Of a DNA stretch of 64,000 nucleotides, positions 1 through 12,600 are shown in pieces. Position 1 is the first letter of the stretch. Each line of letters opens with the position of its first letter. The notes below the pieces were generated by a model. The model made no database searches. It was given only the letters and a program-made list of their open reading frames with translations, and was not told where the DNA came from. The stretch comes from Epiperipatus broadwayi. Taxonomy: Eukaryota > Onychophora > Udeonychophora > Euonychophora > Peripatidae. The translations under genes were made by a program, and so were the position numbers. Where the stretch lies: NCBI GenBank assembly GCA_028023455.1, contig JAQFVV010012477.1:2378650-2442649 (forward strand), written 5' to 3'.

Positions 1-2880
1 GGTCTTTCCTATTACAAAATGTGATACAGTGGAGTATTTACATAGGTATGGCATCTTCCCTTGTTAATGGTCACAATATGAAAGTTTACATTCAAAACTG
101 ACGTCCACCTACATTTGAACCAGAATTTAAAAAAAGAATTGCAATGTAAATAAATTATATAATGAGAATGTGGAAATATACTTCTAGTAAAGCTTCACAA
201 TGACTTAACATTCTGAATTATAAGTTCATTCAGAAATTTAATTTTTAAAAAATTATGTGAACAATTGGAATAAAAATTACAGATTAGACTCAAAAATGCT
301 ATAGGATTAGCGATTGCACACTGCTGACATGAATAAAGTGTAAATATTGTATTTATATTTTGTTTAATCCATTTTTTTGTTAATTAGTTAGTACAACAAC
401 AACAAAAAAAGAGGTAAATATTGTAATTCATTTTCTCCACAATGATTTCTTTTTTTAAAAAATAACAGTAATAATAATAAAAAATAAAATGTAAATATTA
501 AATACAATTTTTCCTATCAGCCATTTTTTTTATAAACATTTTTTGGGGACCCTGAAATTGTAGATTTAATAAAAATATGGGTTGCCATCTTGGTTTACCT
601 GAAAGTTCACAAGTACACCAAATTGATTACAAGTTTTAAACTTAATATTAATATATAATTAATAAATTGAAACATGCTATCTTCTTTTTACATACATATT
701 AAATTTGAATTTAATGCTATTGAAAAACTTTATTTTCCTAATTAAACATTGAATATTAATCATCCCAATAACAGCTGTTTTCATGTTTTCTATAGCACTT
801 TATTATTTTACTATTATATATTATTTTTTACACTAAGTAGACTGAAACGTTGCTTGATTTTAATATTACTGTTTATTTTTTACTTTAGTTAATTTATAGT
901 TTGAATCAATATAATTTTGATGCAAGAAAAAGCATCTTATTTTGTTGTGAGTTGAGAAAATTTTACTGTAACACTTTTGGAACAATGGTTAGAGAGAAGG
1001 ATATTGTTGTTTTGCTTCAGCTCATCTAATTTAATGATATATGAGTTTATAGTTTAGAGAAAAATCAAAGATAAAATTTAAAAAAGGAGGCAAACGTCCT
1101 TCGGATTAGCAAAACATGATAAGCTGAAAAATGAGCATGGCTTGAGAGGAAAATAGTGTAATTATTTGGTTTGGAAAAAGTATATACTTTTTTACATTTG
1201 ACTTAGCTTGATTATTGTGTACATTCTATTTAGCAAAAGAACAATCGTGTTAATAAAATAATTATTTCAATACATCGTTATTAATGACACAATATAATAG
1301 TAAAATAACTTTTTACTAATCTTATATATAATAAAACAAAATTGGTTTTAACTTCTAAAGTCTATAATATCAGGACCAATTCTGTAAATAAATGTTAATT
1401 TCATTTTATTTATATATCAATCCATAAATCCATACCATTGATTTGTATTCATTATATATAGATACATGTTTTTGCATACTAAGCAAAAATAGAGTAGTAA
1501 TATATAAATGCATTTCTTTATTTTCTTTTTGGCCTCAGGCTTTAAAAATGTTAGAAAATTCTACACTCCACGTATAAGAATCGATTTTTTTCTTTTACAA
1601 AAATTGCTTTTTCGAGGATTCATTGACTCTTATTTACTAAATTGCCGTAAGTTTTATAATTTAATATATGCTATACTTTTATTTGTCTTTGTATTAATGG
1701 ATAAAATCTCTTGCAATAGAATCTGCACACGCATGATGTAAACCTGTTTGAAATTTATCTTTAATATTTTAATATAAAAAAGTAATAAATTAATTGAATT
1801 TCCGTTAAAGGCAAATCGGTTCGATCTTATTGTTTTTTCTTTCTGTTTTTATATTACACTTCTTATATAACTAGCATCCAATACTACTGTAGTAAGTAAT
1901 GGAACGGTAATCCAATTGTTCTTTTAATAAAATCAACTTAATCGCAACTACGCACCAAAGAACACGAATCTAATCTTTAGCTTGCAATACTGTATTTCGT
2001 GTAATTTCTTTTCTTTCTCTCTCTCTCTGTCTCTCTTTTTTGCGAATAATCTTATTGAAGAAAACGTGTAAACATTATTTTTCCTCTGACTTCATCTTGT
2101 TTAAATGATGCTGAACTTCATGGATGGAAAAAAAAAAAGAAATCTCAGTCTGTCTCTGCATGTTATCATTGATTTCTCAATCAATTAAATTAGGTAAAAA
2201 AGAGTAAATACTGACTAAAATCGGAAGTGAAAATTATTAAATATTACAAGTACAATACCTTTCATTTTAATCACGCTTAAATAACTTCAAAACTAATTTA
2301 ATATATCACTTGATAAACTTAAGAAATAAGAATAGAAAGATGTGCTGCTCTGATTTTACTATAATATAAACTAAGGGATCGTTCCACGTTAACTCTTTAT
2401 TGTTAGCATTTAGATACAAAGATTTAATGCTGAAAGATTTTAAATTATTTTTCGGAAAATTAAATTAATTCGGGTACGCAAGTAGTTAGTGGTAAGGACA
2501 ATAGTTGTATTCAACTTACCAAATTGGGATTTTTAATAGTTTATTTTCTCCTTCACCCGATTTACATTTGATGGAGGAAAGTTAAGCTATTGGATGTATC
2601 AATTCATTTATTACAGTACTAAATATACAGCTTTATTACAAAATACTTGATGTTTGTTTGTTTTTAATACTACTGTGATTTTATATTTACATTTAATCAC
2701 ATACTTATATATTTATTAATTTTATTAAGTCATGGAAACGTTAAAAGGCCTTAGTACATTGAATCATTGCACTAGGGATTTATTTTTATAGAAAGTTTAT
2801 TATAATTAAATTACACAGACTTTATCAACCTTTTCTTTTATATATAAACGTATATTCTCAAAGTGTACGTATTCATATAT
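1..2880. other. AT-rich intergenic DNA, no gene seen
   Basis: No supported coding region. Short open frames here are stop-poor by chance and show no recognisable motif. Homopolymer runs of A and T and a short (TC)n stretch near 2015-2035 are the only structure seen. Confidence 0.6.
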
Positions 2881-2934
2881 ATATATTATTAAAAGGAGGT
2901 TGCCTTGACAATAGTTAGAAATTATTGATTTGAA

Positions 2935-3062
2935 TATAATATATATATATATATGAAAAACAAAAAAACACAAGTTAAAAAACTTGCTAACGCTTGTATT
3001 TATGATAACAGATGGCGTTCTACCAAAAATATATATAAATAAATATATATATATATATTGTA
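2935..3062 (-). repeat. Solo terminal fragment of the hammerhead-element family
   Basis: The complement of this stretch carries the same ~85 bp segment found at 20888-20960 and 21298-21365: a word like GCCATCTGTTGACATAAATA, then CAAGCGTTAGCAAG, then a T-rich tail ending in TTTTTCAT. It is bounded on both sides by (TA)n. No hammerhead core is present, so this looks like an end-only remnant. Confidence 0.7.
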
Positions 3063-4299
3063 ACGGTATAATTGGGACAGGTTATAGGTATACTGCCGAA
3101 AAGACAAAGACTCTAATATGTATAAATTAAATCCAGATCCAAAAAGATTAAAATGACTTTAATTAATGAAAGATTTTGATCGTCTGATTCCTTAAATCCC
3201 TAATCTATATGTGTACAATCCTAAAATGGCCATGAAATAATAGGAATGCTAGATCTGACGAATGAGATAATACAAATACTATTTGAACTATATATCAATG
3301 GATTGTTATTTATATATATCCTCTAATTACCTAAAATAAGTAAGAATTATAACTTTTAAATTTGTAATAATAATAATAATAATAATAATTTATTTACATC
3401 AAGTAGTAATAATTCACAAACGAAATTGATAAAATATCGATGAATAAACTCAATATGTGATAATTATCTGATGGTTAAAACTCATTGCGATGTTAAACAG
3501 TCAACCTAACTTGATAACCAGGAGAAATTTATATTTACATTATTTATTAAGTATGCAAAATTTACGAAAATTTAGAGCTTATTCGGGTTTGTCCTTATAG
3601 CAATATAAAATCTAATTATGTTATTCAAATTTATTAAGTTATTAATTAATTGCAATTTGAATAATTGTACTCATTTTCCTTTGGTCATATAGTATTATGA
3701 ATTTAAACCGGTTGGCATAAACCTTTAAATTTTTCTTTTAAGTTCTTTATGAAGGGAATAGTGGATTTTTTTTACTCAGGTAATAGGCTTTTAAAGTCTT
3801 TGAACAAAAAAAAATAATCGTTTTTTATATTTTCTATCTATCTATATAGTAAGTTCTGAAAATTTCTTTATTTTATTGTTGACGTCATTTTTAGTCAAGC
3901 ATTAGCATAAGTGGTTTATTAAAATAAACTCATAAGAAAATGTAACGAAATAATATTGAGTTTTCTTTATTTTAATATTATATACATTAATTATTTCTAT
4001 TTTTTTTTTGGTTAAATTTATTCATCTGATCTGTTGTATGTCATGATATCCCATTGATTGGTTAGGTTTAACTTTTGTTTTAATGTTTATTCACATTTGG
4101 CTTTAATTATTTATGATGATTAATTAATACAAGTTTATGTGCTCTAGCACTACTTGATTCTATCGTTTACTAAATAGCATTAATATCATGGGCTTTATAT
4201 TGGATTGGGTGTTATGGTATGTGTTGGTTATTGATGGGGTGTTGTATGCATCCATCTTATTATATATATGTAAGTAATATCGTTTAATTTTTGTCGTTA

Positions 4300-4342
<43 letters not shown>

Positions 4343-5254
4343 TGATCTATCACAATGTAACATGATCCTCAAGTATTAGAACGGTGCATAAATATTACCC
4401 CAGTTTATTATAGATTTTGATTATATGAGTAAGAAAACGATTCTAATATATACATATGAAAAATCAAAATTAAATTTTCAATGATTAAAAAAAACATCCA
4501 ATTTCAATCGGTAATACTAATTTGGTTTCCTTGACAACATTATCACCATTATCCATGGACTTTCTTATTTTATTCCTGATGAACATGTATGTATATATTA
4601 TTCAAATTTCAATGCTTATAGAGTGGTATTAATTGAATTTCGGTTGTTATTGAGCCTTAATTCAAATGTGGACTTATTCTTTAAATTGCGTGAAAAGTAT
4701 AAGCATTATGTCAACAAAAATTCCAGCATTTGTTGTTGCTTAATTCCATCTTTGTAATGAGGTAATACATTGAATTTGGATAAAATTTGCATTTTTTATG
4801 AATATTTTTCCGAGTAACTGCATTTATTTTTTTTTCTTTTCGGTTTTCTAGTTTACATGGGATGGTAAAGACAAAAAATCTTTATCTGCCTTAGTAATTA
4901 ATAAATTGGATTAAAAATATATTAATGGTTCACTGTCAAATCTTGAATGCATCATTATAACATAAACGAAACATGAAACAGTGGGTCATAAGTATAAAAT
5001 TTTAATTTTTTAATTTTTTGAGTAACATAATATATATATATATTAATTATAATGTGGTATATAAATTATATAATATTAAATCATTTATACTCTTTATTAT
5101 ACAGTATATAAATTTATTCAAATATAACAATAGTGTTTTTTGTACTGTGTTTCTATTATACAGTATATAAATTTGTATTCAGATATCTAAAGTGGTTTTT
5201 ATACCATGTAATTTTGAGTCTCTGATCCAAGTTTGAAACAACCTTATTTTATAG
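3063..5254. other. AT-rich intergenic DNA with microsatellites
   Basis: No gene seen. Contains a short (TAA)n tract near 3367-3391 and a longer one at 4300-4341. The open frame reading poly-tyrosine on the minus strand over the latter is just the microsatellite. Confidence 0.6.
4300..4341. repeat. (AAT)n microsatellite
   Basis: About 14 uninterrupted AAT units. Confidence 0.95.
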
Positions 5255-5504
5255 ACATAATGATTCTCAAAAGGTTTAATAATTTATTGTGTTAATTGTG
5301 TTTGTATAACAGTACTGATTTACATATATAGAGCAGTGCGATGTAAAAATAGACTGGTTATCAAATGTACAGAAAGGTTACAGTTGATAAAGCTATCACA
5401 AAATTTATTGGGCGTAGTACCATGTCAAAATATAAGCACTTAAAACCAATAAAGAGAAATTTCAAATGGTGTGTGTGTGTAGTGGTAGCCACAATGGTTA
5501 TGTA

Positions 5505-6292
5505 TATACCACATGGAATTCTATGCAGGCAAAGAATCAAATTCTGATTCTTGCCTATGCTTTGATACTCATGCTGTGGAGTCAGTAGATTTGTCACATC
5601 TTGCATCACATTATTTTCAAGTCTATAGTTAGCAAATGAGCTATATGCAAATAAATTATATTTCCGTGGGACAATACATAGAAAAATATAGCATCACTGG
5701 TGGGCATAAAGAATATAAACATCACCGATGGACACAAAAAAATATAAAATGAAGATATGAAACTCATCAATGATACAGGCAGTAGTTTTAAATAGACAAG
5801 AAGCCAATCATTATAATGACAAATGCATATCCATCTCCTGGAAATGATTTGTTTTGTATCTTTTATTAGGATGAATCTTTTTCTTATAGACACCTTTGAA
5901 ATTTATCAAATTTTAGGGTACAAGATAAGAATGAAGAATTCTTAAGTGAATACTTTTGGAGATTCTGAAGCTATGGATTATCTCAGGTAAGGAGTATTAT
6001 ATATGGTTTGAAAGATAATTTTATGAGGAACACAAAAAAATTATCAAAGAAGATGTAGTTTAAACTTGGTTAATGATAAATTAGAAATTATTAACAAACA
6101 ATAAAGTAATAATTATGTTAGATGTTGAATTTTTTTTTCAAACTTTGTCTTAGCCTTATTGCCTTCCTTAGTTTTTCTAATTTCTATCAATGGAAAGTTT
6201 TTTTGTTCTAACATTATTAAAACTGAAGTTATTGTGAAAGTTGTGTCTCAAATAAGATTAAAAAAAAAAATCAATATGGCAGCCTGGAGAAT
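5505..6292 (+). repeat. Left inverted terminal repeat of a Penelope-like element
   Basis: This ~790 bp stretch matches, in reverse complement, 9408-10240. Shared landmarks include TTATTTTCAAGTCTATAG, the paired 'ATGTTTATATTC'-type words, GGATTATCTCAGGTAA and AAAACTGAAGTTATTGTGAA. The two arms bracket a PLE-type RT remnant. PLEs are known to carry terminal repeats (pLTRs) that can be direct or inverted, so I read this as an inverted pLTR or an inverted partial second copy. The arms have diverged by substitutions and small indels. Confidence 0.75.
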
Positions 6293-6429
6293 CAACAAGT
6301 TATTAAAAGATGTAATTAAGAAATGTAAAAAAAGAACTTTTTTAATATTGGGAGGTATTTGAAACCAATTGAATATTTAATAAATTTAAATGAATGATGT
6401 GCTTGGGGTGAATATAAAATTATTTGTGA

Positions 6430-9030
6430 AAATGAATTTAAATTATTGGAACTTCAACTACATAATAAATTTGAGAAGAAAATTGATTATTTATTTAATA
6501 AGTGATATCTACAAACTTATAATGATCTTAATTTTGTTAATTTGTCAAATAAAAGAATTGTTTTGATTTAGAAATACGTTTTAAGTCACTGAACTAAATA
6601 TGTCAGCAGTACTTGAGATGCTTATAATTTGTAATTAATAGCAGCTGTTCAAAATTTATGTGAAATGATTCCCAGTTATTGTCATAATGCTGATGAAATT
6701 ATTAAGAAAATTAATTGTCATAAATTTAATGTGATTCCATATGAAAAGTCAAGAGAAACTGGTCATTTTGGAATTTAAACAGAAGCTGAATATGATTAGT
6801 TTGAAAGAAGATAAAGAGCTGTGAATGTGTTTAATGAAGAAATGTCAGTACATTGAGAAAGTTAAAGAGAAAATGGATAAACTTGGTAACTCTTTGATTG
6901 AACAATATAATATGGATTGTCAGAGAATAAAATTTTCTAACAATATTGTTAAAAAACTAAGAATTAAGCCTTAAATAATAATGTGTAGTGTAAGATATAT
7001 CCTTCCTGTGCTATATATCTTCGTATTTTTGCCAATATAAAACTACATGAAAAATGTAATTCTTTGCAAATTCTGATTAAATTTGGTGGTTCATTTAAAT
7101 ATCAAACCTGTAAATATATTGATAAACTGTTAGAAAAGTTTTTAGGATTTGGGGAAAATATTATTGCTTTATCTTTTAATTATGTAGATAGAATTAAAAA
7201 TATAGTGATTAATGATTGTGAGATCATTGCTTCATTATATGTGACAGAAATGTGTAGTTCCATTGTTAGAGTAGATTCCATAAAAATAATTGAACATGCA
7301 TGAAACATAAAGGTGCTTGCAAATATATGATACTTTTTATTATTGATTCCTTAAAAAAATTTGATAACACTGTTGCTTCTTTTGAAGATGGATATTATAA
7401 TATGACTAAAAGTTGGCCTTTGGGTCTGCCTGTTGTTGCACAAGTTTGCAATTTTGTTTTTCTATATATGAGAGTAGTATTTTAGATATGTATACTTTTA
7501 AAGATATTAAAATTTATAAAAGGTATGGAGATGACATTATTGTTTGTGAAAATACCAATACTATAAATTTGCTTGTAGAGGAGTTAAATAATTTGAATCG
7601 CTTGAAATGGACTATTGAAAAAGAACAGGACAAAAGTATTAAGTTATTTGATATAATTTTGTGAGTTTAAGTTATAAATTAATAATCAAACCAAAAAGAG
7701 GGTATATAAATTATAAATCAAGAATACCAAATATGCATAAGTGGCAAGTTTTAGATTTTGTTTGTTTCATAATGAAAAAGTATATTGTTAGCCAGTGTAA
7801 TAAATTATCCAATCCAATTTATTCAAGTGATGGACACATGTCTAAGAAAACTAGATATTAAATGTGAATTTTTTGACCTCTGTTGAGAAATTTTGCTAAC
7901 ATTTTTTTTCACAGTTTTAAAATTAACATATAATTTTTTTCTAATATTTAATTTCAAAAAAATTCAAAAAACATCAGGATAATCGAATAAGTGGAAATTT
8001 CAAAATATCTGAAACCACACATTGATGCCTAGTTATTGTATATTATGTGATATTGAATATTGTGATATTACTTTATGAAAATATTACAATGGTCTAAAAA
8101 TTTGATTTTTTGGAAAATTTATGTTTATTTTTGCATCATAATTGTGTAATAATTATTAGAAATCAATATATATATATCAGAAACTTTTATTTCTAAATAA
8201 AAATTAATGTATTTTTCTGTATAACATTACCATAGAGATTATGGTCACAAAAATTACAACTGTCTAGAAATGTTGTCACTCAACAGATTGTTATAAAATT
8301 TAATGATATTGTAAAAATTGCTAAAAAATTTACATTTTGAAAATATAAATTGATAGATTTACTAGATATTAAAAATAATTAGTTCACATTTTTAAAACAA
8401 ACATCAAAGAAGATTTTGATCATTTTGCAAATTGAATCTGCTCCACCTGAAATTTGATGACATGAGAGCATTTTGTCGATTAAATCTAATTTTAAATTAT
8501 TCTGAAAATTAAACATGATTTTTTAAAATTTTATTTAATTTCTAAACAAAAATATCTATCAAATGAGGTCAAATTTATTACATTCTAATAAATACTAATA
8601 GTTTATATCAAAGTGAAAGTTGAAAGCTTAAATTTAGTGAGTACAAAGAAATCTATCAGAATGTTAGCATAGGACAATAGGGTTAAAAAATATAGAGATA
8701 TTTGCCAAAAAATTACTTGAAGTTGGTTATAAGAATGAACAGATTAACAATTCTTTATATCAATTTAGAAAGATATATAAAGATTTAACAAAATTGAAGA
8801 TTGACAATAAAAAATGGATATCTATTGTATATATTTCAAACACTCAAGTGAAATTTTCAAGGAGTACATAAAAATGTGTTTAATGTTATATTTCATGTTA
8901 CAAATAACTAATAAATTAGTGAATAATTCTAAAAGTGTCATACCTGTCAAGCAGAAAAGTAATGTCACATATTAAATATTTTGAGTTGAGGAGAGTTAAG
9001 GAATTAACTGAATATATATATCTGTGGATT
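6430..9030 (+). pseudogene. Penelope-like element reverse transcriptase, decayed
   Basis: Decayed PLE polyprotein spread over all three plus frames. In order: an N-terminal segment (about 6440-6780) with the PLE-like 'DAYNL.LIAAVQNL' pattern; the RT fingers at 7064-7303, where 'YIDKLLEKF' and 'IIASLYVTEM..SIVRVDSI' match the PLE 'FLDKLL ... SFDVTSLFTNVPVDE' pattern; then 'SWPLGLPVVAQVCN' (about 7410), equal to the G-[LM]-P-[LV]-[SA]-P palm motif; then the catalytic 'YKRYGDDIIV' (about 7520), with the usual Asp pair intact; then 'KSIKLFDIIL' (the LPFLDV motif) and 'GYINYKSRIPNMHKWQ' at 7661-7861. A thumb-like piece, 'LLEVGYKNEQINNSLYQF', resumes at about 8700, followed by the linker towards the GIY-YIG domain ('SVIPVKQKSN'). 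The endonuclease itself is missing or cut off near 9030. Stops and frameshifts make it inactive. Confidence 0.8.
7862..8590. other. Probable non-coding insertion inside the PLE
   Basis: PLE-like reading stops at about 7861 and resumes near 8600, leaving ~730 bp with no coding similarity. Its end carries CAAAAATATCTAT followed by TCAAATTTATTA, a word pair that also occurs near 57331-57365, at the end of the non-coding gap in another retroelement. I could not find a clear target-site duplication, so deletion/divergence is an alternative. Confidence 0.4.
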
Positions 9031-9407
9031 GAAAGACTGTATATAATAGTTAATTACCATTATATTTATTATTGTTACATATACATGTTAATAAAAACAA
9101 AATACATGTTGTAACAACATGCATATATGTCTAGCTGTGTTACATATTTTATATTTTAAAATAAATAAATAAATTATTAAGGAAAAAAAAGATAAATAGT
9201 TTGAAAAAAAAATAGATTTGTAAAAATGAAATCAATAAAATAAAAGATTGCATCATTTTTTTTGGAATAAAACTGTCTATTAAAAATAGGGTGGGGTAAA
9301 AAAATCAGGTGAGATAAAGATTTGAGACATGCTCTCTTCTTTAATTATTTTTTTTTAAAAAGTAAATGTTAATAGAATAAATAAATGTAAAATGTTTTAA
9401 CTATTTC

Positions 9408-10240
9408 AGCTTCAAGCACCATATTGAATTTTTTAAAATATAGGCATGAGACACAATTTTCACAATAACTTCAGTTTTAATTATGTTAGAGCAAAAACAA
9501 TTACATTGCTAGAAACTAGAAACATGAAGGAAAACAATAAGCATAAAATAAATAGTGATAACTATATAAAAAATAAGGAAAAAAAGAAATTTTCACAGCC
9601 AAAATAATTATTATTTTATTGTTTGTTCATAATTTGGAAATTAACATTAACTAAAATTCAAAATACATCTTCAGTGATAATTTCTTTCTATTCCTCACAA
9701 AATTATCTTTCTAAACATGTATAACATGTTTTACCTGAGATAATCCATAGCTTCACAATCTCCAAAAGAAATTGGATATGACTTATTCATTTTTATCTTG
9801 TCCCCCTAATGTTCTAAATGTCAAAGGCGGCTATAAAGAAAAAGATTCATCCTAATAAAAAATACAAAAGAAATGATCATACAATTGGCTTCTTGTCTAT
9901 CTAAAACTAGAAATTTTAGGCTACTGTCTATATCATTGATAAAATAAGTTTCATCTATTCATTTTATATTTTTTTGTGTACAACAGTGATGTTTATATTC
10001 TTTATGGTCACCAGTGATGTTTATATTCTTTATGCACAGAAGTCATCCTATCTTGTTATATTTATTGTACCACATAGATATAATTTATTTGCATATAGTC
10101 CCATTTGTTAGCTATAGACTTGAAAATAATGTTATGAAACATATAGCAAAACCAAAGTATGAACAAGAATAAACAAAAACATAAACAATAATCAGAATTT
10201 GATTATATGTTTGTGTATGCAATGTTTGTATATATTTGAT
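9408..10240 (-). repeat. Right inverted terminal repeat of the Penelope-like element
   Basis: Reverse-complement partner of 5505-6292. It contains a local tandem duplication of ~28 bp (CAGTGATGTTTATATTC...) at about 9984-10032 that is only weakly preserved in the left arm. Confidence 0.75.
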
Positions 10241-10280
10241 TATTAGTTTTATAACTCATTGCTTGTAAACCATACATAAT

Positions 10281-10332
10281 TAATGATTTTCAAAAAGTAT
10301 AATAATTCATTATACTTTTTGAAAATCATTAT
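10281..10332. repeat. Short perfect hairpin
   Basis: Arms of about 21 bp (ATGATTTTCAAAAAGTATAA and its complement) separated by ~8 bp. It lies just outside the PLE right arm. A related word near 5260 lies outside the left arm, so it may be the outer edge of the same element. Confidence 0.7.
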
Positions 10333-10368
10333 TTTTATAAAAATAAGAGGATTAGTGTAGATAGAACA

Positions 10369-10770
10369 TTAGAAAATTATGATAGATATGAATTCTATAT
10401 GAGCATAATTAAATATGTAATTACAAACTAACACACATTAATTTTTCGATAGATATGAATTATATATGAGCATAAATAAATATATTACAAACTAACTTTA
10501 GAAAATTACAACAGATATGAATTCTATATGACCATAAATAAATATAAAATTAAAAACTAACACACACAAATTTTTCGATAGATATGAATTCTATATGAGC
10601 ATAAATAAATATATTACAAACTAACTTTAGAAAATTATGATAGATATGAATTCTATATGAGCATAAATAAATATATAAGTACAAACTAACTTTAGAAAAT
10701 TAGGATAGATATGAATACTATATGAGCATAAATAAATATATAACATATACTACAAACTAACACAGACTAA
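10369..10770 (+). repeat. Minisatellite, about six units of 62-68 bp
   Basis: The core GATAGATATGAATTCTATAT followed by GAGCATAAATAAATAT recurs at about 10381, 10448, 10513, 10577, 10639 and 10704. Units differ mainly in an optional ACACACA-type insert. Confidence 0.9.
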
Positions 10771-11340
10771 TTACAAACTAAAATTAATAAAAAAGATAAT
10801 TTTTTCAAAAAATAAAAAATTTTTTTTTACAAATTTAACTTATGAGTAATTACATTGAAGCTCTATTGTAGGCATTGTTTGTGAATAACACTGGAGAAAT
10901 TTTTACTTGCAGCCCGTAAAACATTTTTTGTATTTTATCGCTTCGTGATAAGTACAAAACTTATCAAAAAAAAATAATACTGTGGTTTATTAAAACTGTT
11001 AAAAATCCAAATTTCAGCCAATTTTTTTGAGGTAAAGATCGTTTGAAAGCTAACATATTGAGCTTTAAAATGGCCATATTTTTATTGATGTCATGGTTAT
11101 ACTTTTTACGTCAGTGAAGAAAGAAAATAACACATCATCAAATGAGAGCGCAAAAGTGCATGCAGTGCCAACAAAGCAGAAAAAATTAAAATAAAACTGA
11201 CAATAGTATTAATTAATAAAAAGAAAAATCTTGTAAACTATCTCATCAGCATGAATGCAATAAGATAGTAGATGAATCTAAGAAAAAAGATTAGATAAAA
11301 ATATAAATTAATTAAACCAAATTAAAATTATGATAAAAAA
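10771..11340. other. AT-rich intergenic DNA
   Basis: No gene seen. A small hairpin-like word (TTATCGCTTCGTGATAA) occurs at about 10937-10953. Confidence 0.5.
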
Positions 11341-11360
11341 TAAACAATGAGAGAGTTATG

Positions 11361-11400
11361 TATATAAAAGGCAGCTTGTCCATTGGTTCAAGTCTCAGTT
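11361..11400 (+). promoter_or_regulatory. TATA box plus TCAGT initiator-like core promoter
   Basis: TATATAAAAG at 11361-11370 is followed about 34 bases later by TCAGTT, a canonical invertebrate initiator word. The local base composition shifts sharply from AT-rich to balanced just after it. Spacing and composition are those of a real RNA polymerase II core promoter, most likely one inside an LTR. Confidence 0.5.
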
Positions 11401-11700
11401 GAAGTTCCAGTTGAAGTCTCAGTCGAAGCCTCAGTTCAAGTTTCATGTCAAGTTTCCAGTTTTCGAGTTTCAATCAGTAGTTTCAAAGATTTTTCACTCA
11501 CCAGTTCAGTGGAAAATGTAAACATAGAAACCACAGAAGTAGCAAAATTCATTGCTGGAGAAGCTTTGGAGTGTTTGGCTGGGTCATGCACTGGGTCCTT
11601 GGCTTCATCAACTGTCCTCACCTGGAATAAATGCCTTATCATTATATAGATGCTGCTGCATACTCTCTCTCCCCCCATTGTCCATCAGAACTGCAGAAGG
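11361..11700 (+). other. LTR-like transcription unit fragment
   Basis: After the TATA/initiator pair come several imperfect copies of CAGTTGAAGT / CAGTCGAAG (11395-11450), then a GC-richer stretch, an AATAAA signal at 11626-11631 and a TC/C-rich tract at about 11660-11680. TATA, short repeats, AATAAA and a pyrimidine tract in this order resemble U3-R-U5 of an LTR. The open frames on both strands (11383-11649 plus, 11448-11678 minus) show no recognisable protein. No flanking partner LTR was found, so this could be a solo LTR or a first exon. Confidence 0.35.
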
Positions 11701-11879
11701 AAATCCATGAAGTCATAACTGGAGACTAAAAGACCAGCCAGTTGGAAATCAAAACCAAAGAAAATCAAAACCAAAGGAAAGTGTCAATTACAGAAAGGCA
11801 ATGTCATCTCAACATGATGAAACATCTAGGTAAATATACTTTTTAAATTGTAAATTGTCTACACATATATTCTTTTAAA

Positions 11880-12600
11880 CTGAAAGGTTGCAAACCTCTC
11901 ATGCTTATTATAATACTTATCTGACAGCCAATCAAATGTTACGATGGCTGTTTGAATAGCGATCAAACTGTAAACATAAGACAAAGAATTTTATAAGAAA
12001 AGGGTGGTCCGCCTCTTCTCTACTTGTCTTTCTATATATCTAAGCCAGTCTGAAGCATTTAGGTTTGAAAGCATGAAGCTTTAAATATCTTCACATTTAA
12101 CTCACTGAGTCTAAATTATAAACATACAGTGTGAAATCCTATGATTTACTACATGGTAGTTTTTAGATGTTATAAATTGCAGTAACATATGTAAATAATA
12201 TTTATTTTCTAAAGCACAGACAGTTGAAATTGAAATTAAATTAAAGGCTGCAAACTTCTTATGCTTATTATAATACTTATCTGATAGACAATCAGATGTT
12301 ATGATGGCTGTCTGAATAGCGACCAAACCATAAACACAAGACAAAGAATTTTACAGAAAAGGGCAGTCCACCCTATTCTCTATATGTCTGTCAGATAAGA
12401 ATTATAATAATCATGAGAGGTTTGCAACCTTTCAATTTATTTTCAATTTCAACTGTTTGCATTTTATAACACAAATATTATTTACATACATTACTGCAAT
12501 TTATAACATCTAAAAATTGCAGCATAATAAATCACAGGATTTCGCACTGTATGTTTGCAATTTAGACTCAGTGAGTTAAATGTGAAGATATTTAAAGATT
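11880..12600. repeat. Fold-back repeat with an extra tandem unit
   Basis: An inverted repeat has arms at about 12082-12295 and 12382-12600. Shared landmarks are ATCTTCACATTTAACTCACT, TTTTTAGATGTTATAAATTG and CAGTTGAAATTGAAA. In addition, 11887-12020 is repeated directly at 12245-12380 (GCAAACYTCTYATGCTTATT...), giving a tandem period of about 358 bp. The layout (tandem unit plus inverted end) resembles the hammerhead elements in this window, but no valid hammerhead core is present. Confidence 0.8.

Noticed and set aside
4160-4372. Minus-strand open frame with a tyrosine run
   Set aside because: Same reason: it reads across the (AAT)n tract.
6690-6740. CTGATGA followed by AAGAAAAT in the PLE coding region
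   Set aside because: No stem II or stem I can form around it and the stretch is protein-coding remnant; chance match. The same holds for CTGATGA words at about 28444 and 34792 and, on the minus strand, near 11245, 22024 and 37680.
10369-10770. CRISPR array
   Set aside because: Repeats are contiguous, imperfect and without unique spacers of constant length, in a eukaryotic setting; it is a minisatellite.
12086-12160. Hammerhead-like CTGAGTC ... CGAAATC
   Set aside because: Two invariant core bases (G8, A9) are missing and stem I does not pair in either arm.
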